From NCBI GenBank assembly GCA_945878875.1, contig CAMCUC010000012.1:1-64000 (forward strand): a stretch of 64,000 bases of DNA. The letters run 5' to 3'. This document shows positions 1-9,397 of this stretch, one piece after another. The notes beneath the pieces were generated by a model. The model did not search any database, had not been told where the DNA came from, and was given only the letters and a program-made list of their open reading frames with translations. This stretch comes from Rhizobium sp. Q54. Lineage in GTDB: Bacteria; Pseudomonadota; Alphaproteobacteria; Rhizobiales; Beijerinckiaceae. The stretch's first letter is position 1, and the number at the start of each line of letters is the position of its first letter. A program made the translations under genes and the position numbers.

Positions 1-563
1 GACCCTTCATGAATTCTTGTTCAGTCATGCGTGCTGCCTCAAGCATACATATCTAAATTGCTGCGTCGATCCGCGTTCGTCCATGGTAGATAGGATACTG
101 CCGCATATCGCGCGCTTGCATAATGATGAACGTAACAGGGCTCCAAAGCGATGCGCGCTTCGAGCTTTGACAGTGCAGGCACCGCATCGGAGGGCGTTCC
201 TGCACGCGAATAACGCGGTCTCGGATCGTCCCAATTGTCTTGTCGAGCCATAGCGGGCGACATGGTTATGCCGCTTTGAGGCTGCTGCCATTCGTCCTGC
301 TGCGGCTTTCGCCAATGCGGGTCGATTGTTTGGTCTTCCATGCGTATCGCACGGATATGCTGCGCCCGCATTAGCGAAGCTAATGTTTGATTCTCGAAGC
401 CAGTTGCGCGCCCCACGACGGGACGGATCAGCGGCGGTAGATCCAGAGCCATTGACAGACAACACCATAAACGGTTGTCGGAGAACGACATCTCCGACAC
501 CCGTTATGATGCTTAGGCAAGGCTGCATGAGACTACCACTTGATTTCAGAATCTTGGTTAGCG

Positions 564-1388
564 TCAACGAACAAGCGTATCGACTGCTGAGCGGATCATT
601 TCGGAATTTGTTTGCAGGGCACGCGCATTTCCGTTGTAGGCCTGTTGAGCCTTTACCATGCTCATGAGCTCGGACGTGATATCGACGTTCGCATCTTCCA
701 GCGTGCCTTGTCGAATGTCACCCATTCCATTTCGGCCCGCTGGCACAAGCTCGGCTTGACCCGATGTATCGGTCGCCTTTAGCTTTGCTCCCGTGACGTT
801 CTTCAGCCCGTCATCGTTTCGGAATGTTGCCAGCGCAATCGCGCCGCCCTGGACAGATCTTCCATTCGCAAGAGTTATGTTGATAACGCCTTTGCCATCA
901 ATTGAAACAGTTTGGATGTTTCCTGGTTTGCCTCCTGCTGCTGCCGAGAGGTTGATAGGTGCTGGTTGTCCGCCTATCATGTTTCCCGTCAGTATCGGAA
1001 AACCAAGCAACGGATTTCCTGCAGAGTCCACGATAGCACCATCCTTGTTTAGAGTAAGTTTACCTGCACGGCTGTAGGTCATGTCCATCTCGCCGGGCGC
1101 GCCGTTAGCCTCGCCGAACACGAGGTACCCGCTGCCAGATACGGCTATGTCGAGAGCGCTTTCCGTATTTGTGAACCCGCCTTGTGTATTGTTGCGTCGA
1201 ATATCCAGGGTTAGAGCTCCTGACCCAGCCTCTACGCCTGAGCGCGCACCTTCACTTGTGCTTCTTACCTCGGCAAACTGCGCAATCGACCTCTTGAACC
1301 CTGCCGTTTTAGCATTTGCGAGATTATTGGAGATAACCGAAAGGTCTCGCGATGCCGCAATTACGCCGGTCAGTGATGTCTTCATCAT
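564..1388 (-). CDS. Flagellar hook/rod protein of the FlgF/FlgE/FlgG family (short, 274 aa)
   Basis: N-terminal 'SNNLANAKTAGFKR' and C-terminal 'LEDANVDITSELMSMVKAQQAYNGNARALQ' rod/hook signatures; sigma-54-like promoter upstream. Confidence 0.85.
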   Translation of the reverse strand: MMKTSLTGVIAASRDLSVISNNLANAKTAGFKRSIAQFAEVRSTSEGARSGVEAGSGALTLDIRRNNTQGGFTNTESALDIAVSGSGYLVFGEANGAPGEMDMTYSRAGKLTLNKDGAIVDSAGNPLLGFPILTGNMIGGQPAPINLSAAAGGKPGNIQTVSIDGKGVINITLANGRSVQGGAIALATFRNDDGLKNVTGAKLKATDTSGQAELVPAGRNGMGDIRQGTLEDANVDITSELMSMVKAQQAYNGNARALQTNSEMIRSAVDTLVR

Positions 1389-1420
1389 TTTATGATACCC
1401 ACATTCGACTGTCCTAAAAT

Positions 1421-1436
1421 AGCAATTAATGTGCCA
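1421..1436 (-). promoter_or_regulatory. Predicted sigma-54 promoter (TGGCAC-ATTAA-TTGCT)
   Basis: Exact match on the minus strand to TGGCAC-N5-TTGC[AT], upstream of 564..1388. Confidence 0.75.
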
Positions 1437-1470
1437 GTTTAGAGGTGCTTTTATTACATGAGCTTAAGCT

Positions 1471-2184
1471 TTAATCGCTCATCCATTCCCGCAATTGGCC
1501 GAGGGCAGATTTTTTGATTTGTGAGACGCGACCGACGCTCACCGTCAGCACTTCTGCAATTTCTTCGAGATTTAATTCTTCAACAAAGTAGAGCTGAAGA
1601 ACCAGGGCTTCACGCGGCTTCAGTCGTTTGAGGTTGGCGATCAGTATCGTCCGTAATTCGTCTGCAACAACCGCGCTTTCTGGCGTATGGCCTTTATCGA
1701 CAAACCAAGCTGAATGATCGTCATAGATTTCATCCAGCGATTTGTGTGGCGCTGCTGCAGCCCGTTCGCGCCAAATAGCGAGCTCGCTCGCTGATATGCC
1801 AAGCCCCGCTGCAACGGCTGCGCTGTCTCTTGGATCGCCACCCGCCGTCTTTACCGCAAGTTCTGCCGCTGCGATCTGGTTGCGTTGCTGCACGCCTAGA
1901 CGCGTCAGAGTTAAATGTTTCCGCAGATGATCGATCAGAGCTCCGCGTACACGGACGGAGGCGTACGCACCGAAAGTAGCGACGCCATTGTCCTGAAATC
2001 GTTGCGAGGCTTCGATCAGCGTAATCATGCCGATCTGAATCATATCCTCGATCTCAAACAGGTCGCGGACGCGTCCATGCACCTGCCAGGCAATTTTGCG
2101 CACCAGCGGCATGTGCGAGCGCACGCGCTCGGCTATTACATCCGGGTCGCTTAAAGCTTCTGCATAGACGCGCAATCCGGTCAT
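1471..2184 (-). CDS. fliA: RNA polymerase sigma factor FliA (sigma-28)
   Basis: Sigma-70 family regions ('DLFEIEDMIQIGMITLIEA', 'LKPREALVLQLYFVEELNLEEIAEVLTVSVGRVSQIKKSAL') and location after flhF/flhG. Confidence 0.93.
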   Translation of the reverse strand: MTGLRVYAEALSDPDVIAERVRSHMPLVRKIAWQVHGRVRDLFEIEDMIQIGMITLIEASQRFQDNGVATFGAYASVRVRGALIDHLRKHLTLTRLGVQQRNQIAAAELAVKTAGGDPRDSAAVAAGLGISASELAIWRERAAAAPHKSLDEIYDDHSAWFVDKGHTPESAVVADELRTILIANLKRLKPREALVLQLYFVEELNLEEIAEVLTVSVGRVSQIKKSALGQLREWMSD

Positions 2185-3023
2185 ATCAATCTGTCGCCTG
2201 ATTTGTCGGGTTCGCTCGTCTCGCTTTTGTGCGACGAGTAGGGGGCAATCTGGTTCGTTTGGCTGTCGTCTGTTTTTACGAGCGATGCCGCAAGCGTTAT
2301 AATTGCGCGGGCGGATGGTGCATCAGGATTCATGATCGTGATGGGATTGCATCTTGCGACACTGACATGCAATTGATTATCTTCAGGAATACTTGCCACA
2401 TGATACAGGTTTGCGTCGAGAAATCGTTCTACAATACCTTTGAATCTTTTAAAAACATCAATACCGTGAGTATCATCTCTGGATCTGTTCACGATGACAT
2501 CAAAGGTATAAATCCCATAGTTTTGATGAAGAATTTTTATGCATGCATACGCATCAATGAATGCCGCCGGTTCGCCGACAACAATAATCATTATTCTATT
2601 ACACGCCCGCACGAATTCGAGAACATTGTCCTCAATGCCAGCTGCGGTATCAACGATAATATAATCACAAGTCGCTTCAAGCTCTGCAAACGAATGGATC
2701 AGTCTCGAGCGTTGTTCTGATGGAACATTCATCAATTCAACTAGACCGCTCCCGCCTGATATTAACCTCACTCCTAATGGCCCGATAGTACTGACGTCCA
2801 TCAGTGATTTTTCATGATCCAGAACATCGACGAGAGTCATTGTCGGCTGTACGCCCATTACAATGTGTGCATTAGCTAACGCCATATCCGCATCGAACAA
2901 AGTTACCCGCTTGTTCAATTTACGCAAAGCAATAGCAAGGTTGACGGATATGTTGGTTTTTCCAACTCCGCCTTTTCCGCTTGCAAGCGCGATCGCGTTC
3001 CTGAACTTTATCGCTGTCCCCAT
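2181..3023 (-). CDS. flhG: MinD-like ATPase FlhG/FleN, flagellar number regulator
   Basis: 'ALASGKGGVGKTNISVNLAIAL' deviant Walker A; adjacent to flhF. Confidence 0.92.
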   Translation of the reverse strand: MGTAIKFRNAIALASGKGGVGKTNISVNLAIALRKLNKRVTLFDADMALANAHIVMGVQPTMTLVDVLDHEKSLMDVSTIGPLGVRLISGGSGLVELMNVPSEQRSRLIHSFAELEATCDYIIVDTAAGIEDNVLEFVRACNRIMIIVVGEPAAFIDAYACIKILHQNYGIYTFDVIVNRSRDDTHGIDVFKRFKGIVERFLDANLYHVASIPEDNQLHVSVARCNPITIMNPDAPSARAIITLAASLVKTDDSQTNQIAPYSSHKSETSEPDKSGDRLI

Positions 3024-4162
3024 CAGGCGGCGCTCTCTCTGCGAACTCCAGGCAGACTTCCCCGGATCAGGCGCTCAATGGTTGAAGCATCGGCTTCCGT
3101 CAGGCCGCGCATCAAATGAGAGTCCGTAGAGAGATAAGCTATCGGCGCCTGACGCATGCTGAGTTGGCTGATAGCTGTCAGTGTCACGCGCGCTTCGTTA
3201 AGTTTTGTAAGCGCTATCGCGTCGATGTCTGGATAAGTCTCAAACATCTGCGTGATGGACTCGGCAGATAACGTTGACGCTATTACGCCGATACGCGTGA
3301 TTGGCGCGAGTTCATCAGACTGGCTGTTCAATTCCTGCATCAGCGTTTCGCAATCGGAGCCTCCACTCGGCATATCAACAAGCATGGTGAGCTGGCTGTC
3401 CGCGTTGCGAACAAATCCTGACAGCTCCCGAACCTTTTCAATATCGACTACGGGTACGTCCATGATGCGGCCATAGGCCTGCAATTGTTCGCTCGCAGCT
3501 AGTCTGCGCGCGTCAGCGTTTACAAAAGCGACACGCGCTTCTGAGTTTTCAAGTCGTATCTTAGCAGCCAATTGCGCTAGCATTGTCGTTTTTCCTGAGC
3601 CTGAAGGGCCAAGCGCGACTACAATGCGCTGTCCTCCGCACAGGTCTGGAGGGTCCTTGTGTACGAGGCGCGAGGCCAGAAAAGCTGCAAAGTTACGGTC
3701 GGAGCGGGGGCCTTCGATGGCGTTGGCTTGAGCGAGAAAAATAGAAATTAATGCCGGTGATGCGCCAGCCGCCATCAGGCCGTTCGCCATCAGTTCGGAC
3801 CCCAGCATCGCCTTGATCTCTGCAATAGAGCCTTCAAGTGCAGTCAGGCGGTTGTCGTCATCACCTCTTTGAAGCGGCGCTTTGTTTGTCTCGGATCGAC
3901 GTAATCTTGGTTGGTTCGCTTGCCGTGCGTCGTCAAGAAGTGCGGCGAATTCCTCCATCCTTCGGCTCGTCCGCTTAACGGTTGATGAAGCAGACTGTTG
4001 TTCAAGATGAGCGGCAAAATCCATCGGGGGAGAGGCTATTATTTCGACGCCGCTTCCTAGTTTGCGTGTGGAAATAATGCGCGCATCGGCGCCAAGTTCG
4101 CGCGTGATTTTTTCCATCGCTGCTGAGCTGTCTTCAGCGATCACTTTTACGTGGTTGAGCAT
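3023..4162 (-). CDS. flhF: SRP-like GTPase FlhF, polar flagellar placement
   Basis: 'GPSGSGKTTMLAQLAAKI' P-loop, N-terminal 'DARIISTRKLGSGVEIIA', adjacent to flhA and flhG. Confidence 0.92.
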   Translation of the reverse strand: MLNHVKVIAEDSSAAMEKITRELGADARIISTRKLGSGVEIIASPPMDFAAHLEQQSASSTVKRTSRRMEEFAALLDDARQANQPRLRRSETNKAPLQRGDDDNRLTALEGSIAEIKAMLGSELMANGLMAAGASPALISIFLAQANAIEGPRSDRNFAAFLASRLVHKDPPDLCGGQRIVVALGPSGSGKTTMLAQLAAKIRLENSEARVAFVNADARRLAASEQLQAYGRIMDVPVVDIEKVRELSGFVRNADSQLTMLVDMPSGGSDCETLMQELNSQSDELAPITRIGVIASTLSAESITQMFETYPDIDAIALTKLNEARVTLTAISQLSMRQAPIAYLSTDSHLMRGLTEADASTIERLIRGSLPGVRRESAA

Positions 4163-4172
4163 GGTTCAGGTC

Positions 4173-6272
4173 CTATGCTTCTGATCCGCCAATAATGGCT
4201 GCAACATTGATACGTTTATTTTCTGGTATTTCTCGATAGCTTAGAACCAGTGCGTCAGGCGCTGCCTGTCTCACGAGTGTTGATAGTTCACGCCGCAACA
4301 CAGGTGATGTGACGACGACAAGTGTCTTGTCTTTTTCAGCCAAAATCTTTGACTGTTCCTGAAAGGAATCAAGCAATTTTCGACCAAGTCCGGGCTCAAT
4401 CATCCCGCTTTCCCGGCCGCCAGTGCGTGCATTTTGTATGATGATCTGCTCCAGCGCCGAGTCCAGAGTGATGACTGAAAGCGATTCCTTGGGCCCGCAA
4501 ACGCGTTGAACAATAATCGGCGCCAACGCAATGCGAGCAGTATCTACAAGATCATCAATCTCGCGTGTTTTAGCTCCCGAGAGCGCTTCGAGAATGCGCC
4601 GCATATCGCCGATAGATATTTGTTCCGATACCAGCGCCCTGAGCACCTGCGTTAGTACGCCCAGCGAAATCAGCTTCGGAACCATTCCGGAAACTAAATT
4701 AGGGGCGCTTTTAGAAACGTGATCGAGCAATTCCTGCACTTCGTCTTGGCCAAGAAGATCCGCTGCATTTGCGCGCAGCAATTGATTAATTTGCGTCGCC
4801 ACCACTGTGGCGGGATCGACGACGGTGTAACGCGCGGCTACGGCGCGGCTTCGATCCTGCGGTTCAATCCAGACCGCATCGAGTCCGAAAGTGGGGTCCT
4901 TTACGATTTCGCCAGGAAGGTTGATATTTGAGGCTTCGCTTTGAATAGCGAGGAGCTTGCCGACTGCGACTTCGTCATCTGCGACGACCACGCCTGCAAT
5001 CGTGAGGCGATACGCGTTCGGCTGAATCGATAGATTATCGCGGATACGCACCGGGGGTATAATAAAGCCAAGATCTCTCGACGCCTGCTTTCGGATGCCG
5101 GTAATGCGAGAAACAAGGGCGGTTTTTCCACTTTCCTCAATGAGAGGGATCAGGCCATAGCCAACTTCCAAAAGCAGGACAGCTCGATTGGATACATCGT
5201 CGAGAGTTAGTTGCTCGGCTTGATCGGAGGCTCCGTCTGCGCCATCTTGGGTTGAAGCGACTGCGTCAACGGCGTCAGCGGCGTCTGTTACAACTTGCTT
5301 TGAACGCCAGGCGACGAACATCGCAACACCTGCCGCGCCCAGAAAAAGGCTTGTCGGCATACCGGGAACCAAACCAAACAAGGTTAGAATTCCAGCCACC
5401 GGCCACCATGCGCGACCGTCGCCCAATTGCAGCATCAAGCGGTCGGACAGATTGTGCGCTGACGAATCTCTTGTGACGATTACAGCGGTTGCAACGGAGA
5501 GCAGCAGCGAAGGAATTTGCGCAACAAGTCCGTCGCCGATAGCGAGCGTAATATAAACTTTTGCGGCTTTAGCTAAAGTGAGGTCGTGGTAGACCATACC
5601 GATGATCAGGCCGCCGATAACATTGATTCCAAGGATCAACAATCCTGCGATTGCGTCGCCTTTCACAAACTTCGTGGCGCCATCCATAGAGCCATAAAAG
5701 TCAGATTCCCGCGTCACTTCTTCTCGACGTTTTTTTGCTTCTTCTCCAGTCAGAAGGCCGGCATTAAGCTCAGCGTCAATTGCCATTTGTTTGCCAGGCA
5801 TCGCGTCCAGTGTGAAGCGAGCGCTTACTTCCGACACGCGTCCTGTGCCTTTTACGATCACCACCATGTTGATGACGATAAGAATGAAGAACACGAGCAT
5901 GCCGATAGCAAAATTACCAGCCGTAATGAATTCTCCGAATGCTTTGATAACTTGGCCGGCAGCATCCGTGCCCTTGTGTCCTTCGGCCAAAACGACACGT
6001 GTGGATGCCACGTTCAAGGCTAAGCGTAGGATGGTTGCAAATAGGAGAACGGTTGGAAAGGCGGAGAACTCCAGCGGCCGATATGTATTAAGGCTAGCCA
6101 TAAGAATGGCGAGAGATAACACGATATTAAAAGTGAAGAACAAGTCTAGAACCAACGGCGGGACGGGGATAACCATAAGGAGGATCATCGCAATGAGTGC
6201 GAGCGGAAGTACGACCGAGCTTAAAAGACGGCCTTTTTCCATTCCGCCTGGTGTCAGTGCTACGTCCGTCAA
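4173..6272 (-). CDS. flhA: Flagellar export protein FlhA
   Basis: 699 aa; 'TFNIVLSLAILMASLNTYRPLEFSAFPTVLLFATILRLALNVASTRVVL' typical FlhA. Confidence 0.97.
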   Translation of the reverse strand: MTDVALTPGGMEKGRLLSSVVLPLALIAMILLMVIPVPPLVLDLFFTFNIVLSLAILMASLNTYRPLEFSAFPTVLLFATILRLALNVASTRVVLAEGHKGTDAAGQVIKAFGEFITAGNFAIGMLVFFILIVINMVVIVKGTGRVSEVSARFTLDAMPGKQMAIDAELNAGLLTGEEAKKRREEVTRESDFYGSMDGATKFVKGDAIAGLLILGINVIGGLIIGMVYHDLTLAKAAKVYITLAIGDGLVAQIPSLLLSVATAVIVTRDSSAHNLSDRLMLQLGDGRAWWPVAGILTLFGLVPGMPTSLFLGAAGVAMFVAWRSKQVVTDAADAVDAVASTQDGADGASDQAEQLTLDDVSNRAVLLLEVGYGLIPLIEESGKTALVSRITGIRKQASRDLGFIIPPVRIRDNLSIQPNAYRLTIAGVVVADDEVAVGKLLAIQSEASNINLPGEIVKDPTFGLDAVWIEPQDRSRAVAARYTVVDPATVVATQINQLLRANAADLLGQDEVQELLDHVSKSAPNLVSGMVPKLISLGVLTQVLRALVSEQISIGDMRRILEALSGAKTREIDDLVDTARIALAPIIVQRVCGPKESLSVITLDSALEQIIIQNARTGGRESGMIEPGLGRKLLDSFQEQSKILAEKDKTLVVVTSPVLRRELSTLVRQAAPDALVLSYREIPENKRINVAAIIGGSEA

Positions 6273-6366
6273 GCATCGTCTCCAGTGTCAAGTATCCGCC
6301 ATAACGATGCTTGGAGCGTCGGTTTTCCGGCGACTTCCTACGAGTAGGCGCTGTAGCAGGGGTGTT

Positions 6367-6382
6367 AGCAAGGTGTATGCCA
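6367..6382 (-). promoter_or_regulatory. Predicted sigma-54 promoter for the flhA operon (TGGCAT-ACACC-TTGCT)
   Basis: Motif read on minus strand, upstream of flhA. Confidence 0.7.
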
Positions 6383-6396
6383 GAGCTACATGCCAT

Positions 6397-6412
6397 CGGC
6401 ATGAAACTTGCT
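6397..6412 (+). promoter_or_regulatory. Predicted sigma-54 promoter for flgP-flgT-flgA (CGGCAT-GAAAC-TTGCT)
   Basis: GG-N10-GC spacing with TTGCT, 24 bp upstream of the flgP-like start. Confidence 0.6.
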
Positions 6413-6435
6413 AATTTCGTCTCTGACAATTCATC

Positions 6436-6876
6436 GTGGGGTGCTGCTTGAAACCGTTTGTCGCCGTCCTTGTTTTAGCGCTGGCTCTTTCCGGTTGCGC
6501 AGCCCATGTGGATTCATTTTCATTCAGTGGTTCCAGAAGCGATGCTCCAATGCGCGCTATTGGTTACGCTACAGTTTCAATACAGCCGGGACGCAGCACT
6601 GCGCAGAAGCAATTGAACGCTATTCGCGCTGCAAAGCTCGCTGCCATGCGCGAGCTTGCCGAAAAATTATATGGTGCAAACGTTGCTGGACAAGCGTCCG
6701 TGGCGGAAGGACGGATTGTCAACGATCTCTTGCGCAGCGAAGTCGAGGGTCTAATTCGCGGCGCGCGGGTTGTGAGTATTCAGCCCGTTCGTAATGATGT
6801 TTATCAGGCCGAGCTAGAGATTGCGGCTGAAGAAGTTTATGCCCTCCGCAGTCGCGGTCGGCCAGTGTTTCAATAG
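6436..6876 (+). CDS. flgP: LPP20-family lipoprotein, FlgP-like
   Basis: Lipobox 'LALSGC', LPP20-like core 'AIRAAKLAAMRELAEKLYGANV', followed by flgT. Confidence 0.75.
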   Translation: MGCCLKPFVAVLVLALALSGCAAHVDSFSFSGSRSDAPMRAIGYATVSIQPGRSTAQKQLNAIRAAKLAAMRELAEKLYGANVAGQASVAEGRIVNDLLRSEVEGLIRGARVVSIQPVRNDVYQAELEIAAEEVYALRSRGRPVFQ

Positions 6877-6885
6877 AGATTTGAT

Positions 6886-7974
6886 ATGCGTGTTCTTTCC
6901 CTCGCTCTAGTTTTGATCCTTGGTTGTGTTGGCTCAGTCTACGCCGGGTATCGCGTCGTACAGGGGGAGGGGCGCGCAGCCATAGCTGGATCCGATATCG
7001 CATCAGCTAGAAAGGCCGCTCTGGCTGAGGCGCTTTATGACGCGGCTGGAAAACTTCAAACCAAGGTGCGGGGCTTTAGTGTGCAGTCCGCGTCGGGGAT
7101 CTTTCGTGAAGAATCTTCGGCGCTCGTAGAAGGACGGTTCAAGGGCTACCACATTGTTCGAGAGGAGCGCCAAGGGTCGGCTTTTATGGTTTCGATCGAA
7201 GCAATTGGCGAAGACGATCAGAATTCCTGCGAGGGGAAACGGGTCGATATAGATGTAAGACATATAGGCGTACGCGTTGCACCGGGCTTGCAAGGACACA
7301 TTGTTCAATCGGTGAACGAGGGACTATCACGTGCATCTTCGGTTTTGGAACAGGGCGTTTCGTTCCGAATATCAGATCAGCGTTGGCTCCCTAAACTGAG
7401 GGGTGCGGAGCGCTTCGGCGCTTCCGACAATGATTATTACAGTCAGTTAATGGGTGAAATTCCGAGTGCTGCCGGTTATTCCCTAAGCGGAACAATAGTT
7501 GTTGAGCGCGAGAGACGAGATAACCTGATAGCAAACGTCACTGATGTATCGGTAACGATTTCGCTTAAGCTACGTGATAATTTTTCTGGGGCTCATGTCG
7601 CAGACATCGTGAAGCGGGTGAAATTTGCGGACCGTCGTTCGATCTTTGGTTTGGATGAAGCGTTTATCTCGCAACCTAAAGTCAATATTGAACCGCTATT
7701 TGATGAAGTGCGGATCGAGCTGGAACGCATTCTCGCATGCCGCCCATTACGTGCGATGGTCCTGGAAGCAAAAGGCGGAAATTTGCTTCTGTCCGTCGGT
7801 CAGGAACATGGTGTGGCTGCCGGAGATTATTTTCTTGTCACGTTACCCGGTTCAAAAACGAATGGATGGCAGATCGTGCGGATCGACGATGTGGACGTGA
7901 AACGCTCATCTGGGAAGGCCTTGAAGCCTTCTCCTGTTGTTCCGGGGAAATCGCTCGCGATCTTGATGCGATAG
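6886..7974 (+). CDS. flgT: Flagellar assembly protein FlgT-like
   Basis: Signal peptide and N-terminal 'GRAAIAGSDIASARKAALAEALYDAA' FlgT-type domain; between flgP and flgA. Confidence 0.78.
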   Translation: MRVLSLALVLILGCVGSVYAGYRVVQGEGRAAIAGSDIASARKAALAEALYDAAGKLQTKVRGFSVQSASGIFREESSALVEGRFKGYHIVREERQGSAFMVSIEAIGEDDQNSCEGKRVDIDVRHIGVRVAPGLQGHIVQSVNEGLSRASSVLEQGVSFRISDQRWLPKLRGAERFGASDNDYYSQLMGEIPSAAGYSLSGTIVVERERRDNLIANVTDVSVTISLKLRDNFSGAHVADIVKRVKFADRRSIFGLDEAFISQPKVNIEPLFDEVRIELERILACRPLRAMVLEAKGGNLLLSVGQEHGVAAGDYFLVTLPGSKTNGWQIVRIDDVDVKRSSGKALKPSPVVPGKSLAILMR

Positions 7975-7983
7975 GAATAAAAC

Positions 7984-8709
7984 ATGCGCATTGTTCAGGT
8001 TATTTCGTTACTATTGATTATGACGCAATTCGGATACGCCGCTGACGGCGCGCGCTGGGGAGCTGAAGACCTGCGCCGTGAGTTAATGCAATGGTTCGCG
8101 AAACACGGTCACGAGGCTCCCGTCTCGGAGTCCATTGGGCCTCTTGATCCCCGCTTGAGCCTGGCTGCTTGCGCCAATCTTTCGATCGTCCCGCGAAGCG
8201 CGGCCGGTTCAAGCTTCATGATGACATGCACCGGCCCCACCGCCTGGCGTTATGTGCTGACAACGGATGCAAGGGGCGTTGGTGCTTCTCCTCAGTTACT
8301 AAAGGAGCAAGGCGGCGCAGAAAAGCGTTGGCCAGTCGTCGTCGCCAAAGCGACGCTGTCCACCGGGATGATCTTGACCAATGATCTGATTGAGGAAACC
8401 CTACAGGCTAACGTGCCGCCGGGACAAGCGCTGAAGTCGTTAAGCCAGGCAATTGGTATGCGCCTTACGTCGGGCGTCACGAGCGGGGCCGTGCTGACCG
8501 CGCGCAATATTATAAAATCACCTCTCGTTATGAAAGGTGAGACAGTAAATTTACTGGCTGCAGGGCAGGGGTTTGAGATCGCGACTCCTGCGAGGGCAGA
8601 GGAAGATGGTTACGAGGGGGATCTCATCAGCGTAAAGAATGTCCGCACTGGGGCCCCTATGAAGGGGCGCCTTCAGCGTGACAAGACCGTTGTCGTCGTC
8701 AGATTCTAA
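7984..8709 (+). CDS. flgA: Flagellar P-ring formation chaperone FlgA
   Basis: SAF-domain C-terminus 'KSLSQAIGMRLTSGVTSGAVLTARNIIKSPLVMKGETVNLLAAGQGFEI'. Confidence 0.93.
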   Translation: MRIVQVISLLLIMTQFGYAADGARWGAEDLRRELMQWFAKHGHEAPVSESIGPLDPRLSLAACANLSIVPRSAAGSSFMMTCTGPTAWRYVLTTDARGVGASPQLLKEQGGAEKRWPVVVAKATLSTGMILTNDLIEETLQANVPPGQALKSLSQAIGMRLTSGVTSGAVLTARNIIKSPLVMKGETVNLLAAGQGFEIATPARAEEDGYEGDLISVKNVRTGAPMKGRLQRDKTVVVVRF

Positions 8710-8746
8710 AACTCGACGAGATCCGATTTTAATACTAAAGAAAAAC

Positions 8747-8794
8747 ATGAGGCGTCCGTCTTAGGACGTGATGAGGCGTCCGTCTTAGGACGTG
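8747..8794 (+). repeat. Two exact tandem 24-bp copies of ATGAGGCGTCCGTCTTAGGACGTG, each with an internal hairpin (CGTCC-GTCTTA-GGACG)
   Basis: Direct reading; copies at 8747-8770 and 8771-8794, 13 bp upstream of the flgM ATG. Confidence 0.95.
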
Positions 8795-8807
8795 AAAGGT
8801 GCTAACC

Positions 8808-9107
8808 ATGATCGACGGCATACGCCAAAATCTGACCTATCTCGAGCCCGGCGCCCGCAAAGGCGCTAAAGCTGATAGTTCGACATTAGCTCCGCCGCCT
8901 GGGCAGTCAGCCGCGACCTCCGGTGCTGCCGGGGCGTTCATCGACGTGACGTCAGCAAGCAGTGGCGGCGCGGCCCCTCTGGATCAAACGCGCATAGAAG
9001 CTATCCGTGAGGCTATTCGCAACAATGCTTATCCCGTAGATTTTGATCAATTGGCTGAGTGGATGATCGACGTTGATTTCAAGCGGCGCGGCGAACAGGC
9101 TCTCTGA
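8808..9107 (+). CDS. flgM: Anti-sigma-28 factor FlgM
   Basis: C-terminal 'RIEAIREAIRNNAYPVDFDQLAEWMIDVD'; after flgA, before flgN-like gene. Confidence 0.9.
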   Translation: MIDGIRQNLTYLEPGARKGAKADSSTLAPPPGQSAATSGAAGAFIDVTSASSGGAAPLDQTRIEAIREAIRNNAYPVDFDQLAEWMIDVDFKRRGEQAL

Positions 9108-9397
9108 TGAGTTCGCCAGAATTACTGGCTCTTCACTCTGCTTTTGAATCAATGAAGCGTGCTCTCGCCTCAAACGATCTTGGTGCGGTTGAAGCCGCGA
9201 CAGCAGATTTTCATATCTGGTTAGAAAGATTGAGCTCAACGGACGTCGTTCGTCCCGATGATCTCTCTTTGGTTCGCGAATTGCGTGAAGTCAGCGACGC
9301 CATCGTCCATGACCTTGCATTACGTCTCCGTGCATTTGACGTCGTCATCAACGCGTGGCGTGATGCTGAAAGGGATCGAGATGAACCTGTTGATTGA
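9107..9397 (+). CDS. FlgN-like flagellar chaperone
   Basis: Small helical protein directly after flgM; position-based. Confidence 0.6.
   Translation: MSSPELLALHSAFESMKRALASNDLGAVEAATADFHIWLERLSSTDVVRPDDLSLVRELREVSDAIVHDLALRLRAFDVVINAWRDAERDRDEPVD

Noticed and set aside
25-567. Overlapping ORFs on both strands in the first ~560 bp
   Set aside because: No recognisable motifs and mutually overlapping frames; not supported as coding, left unannotated.
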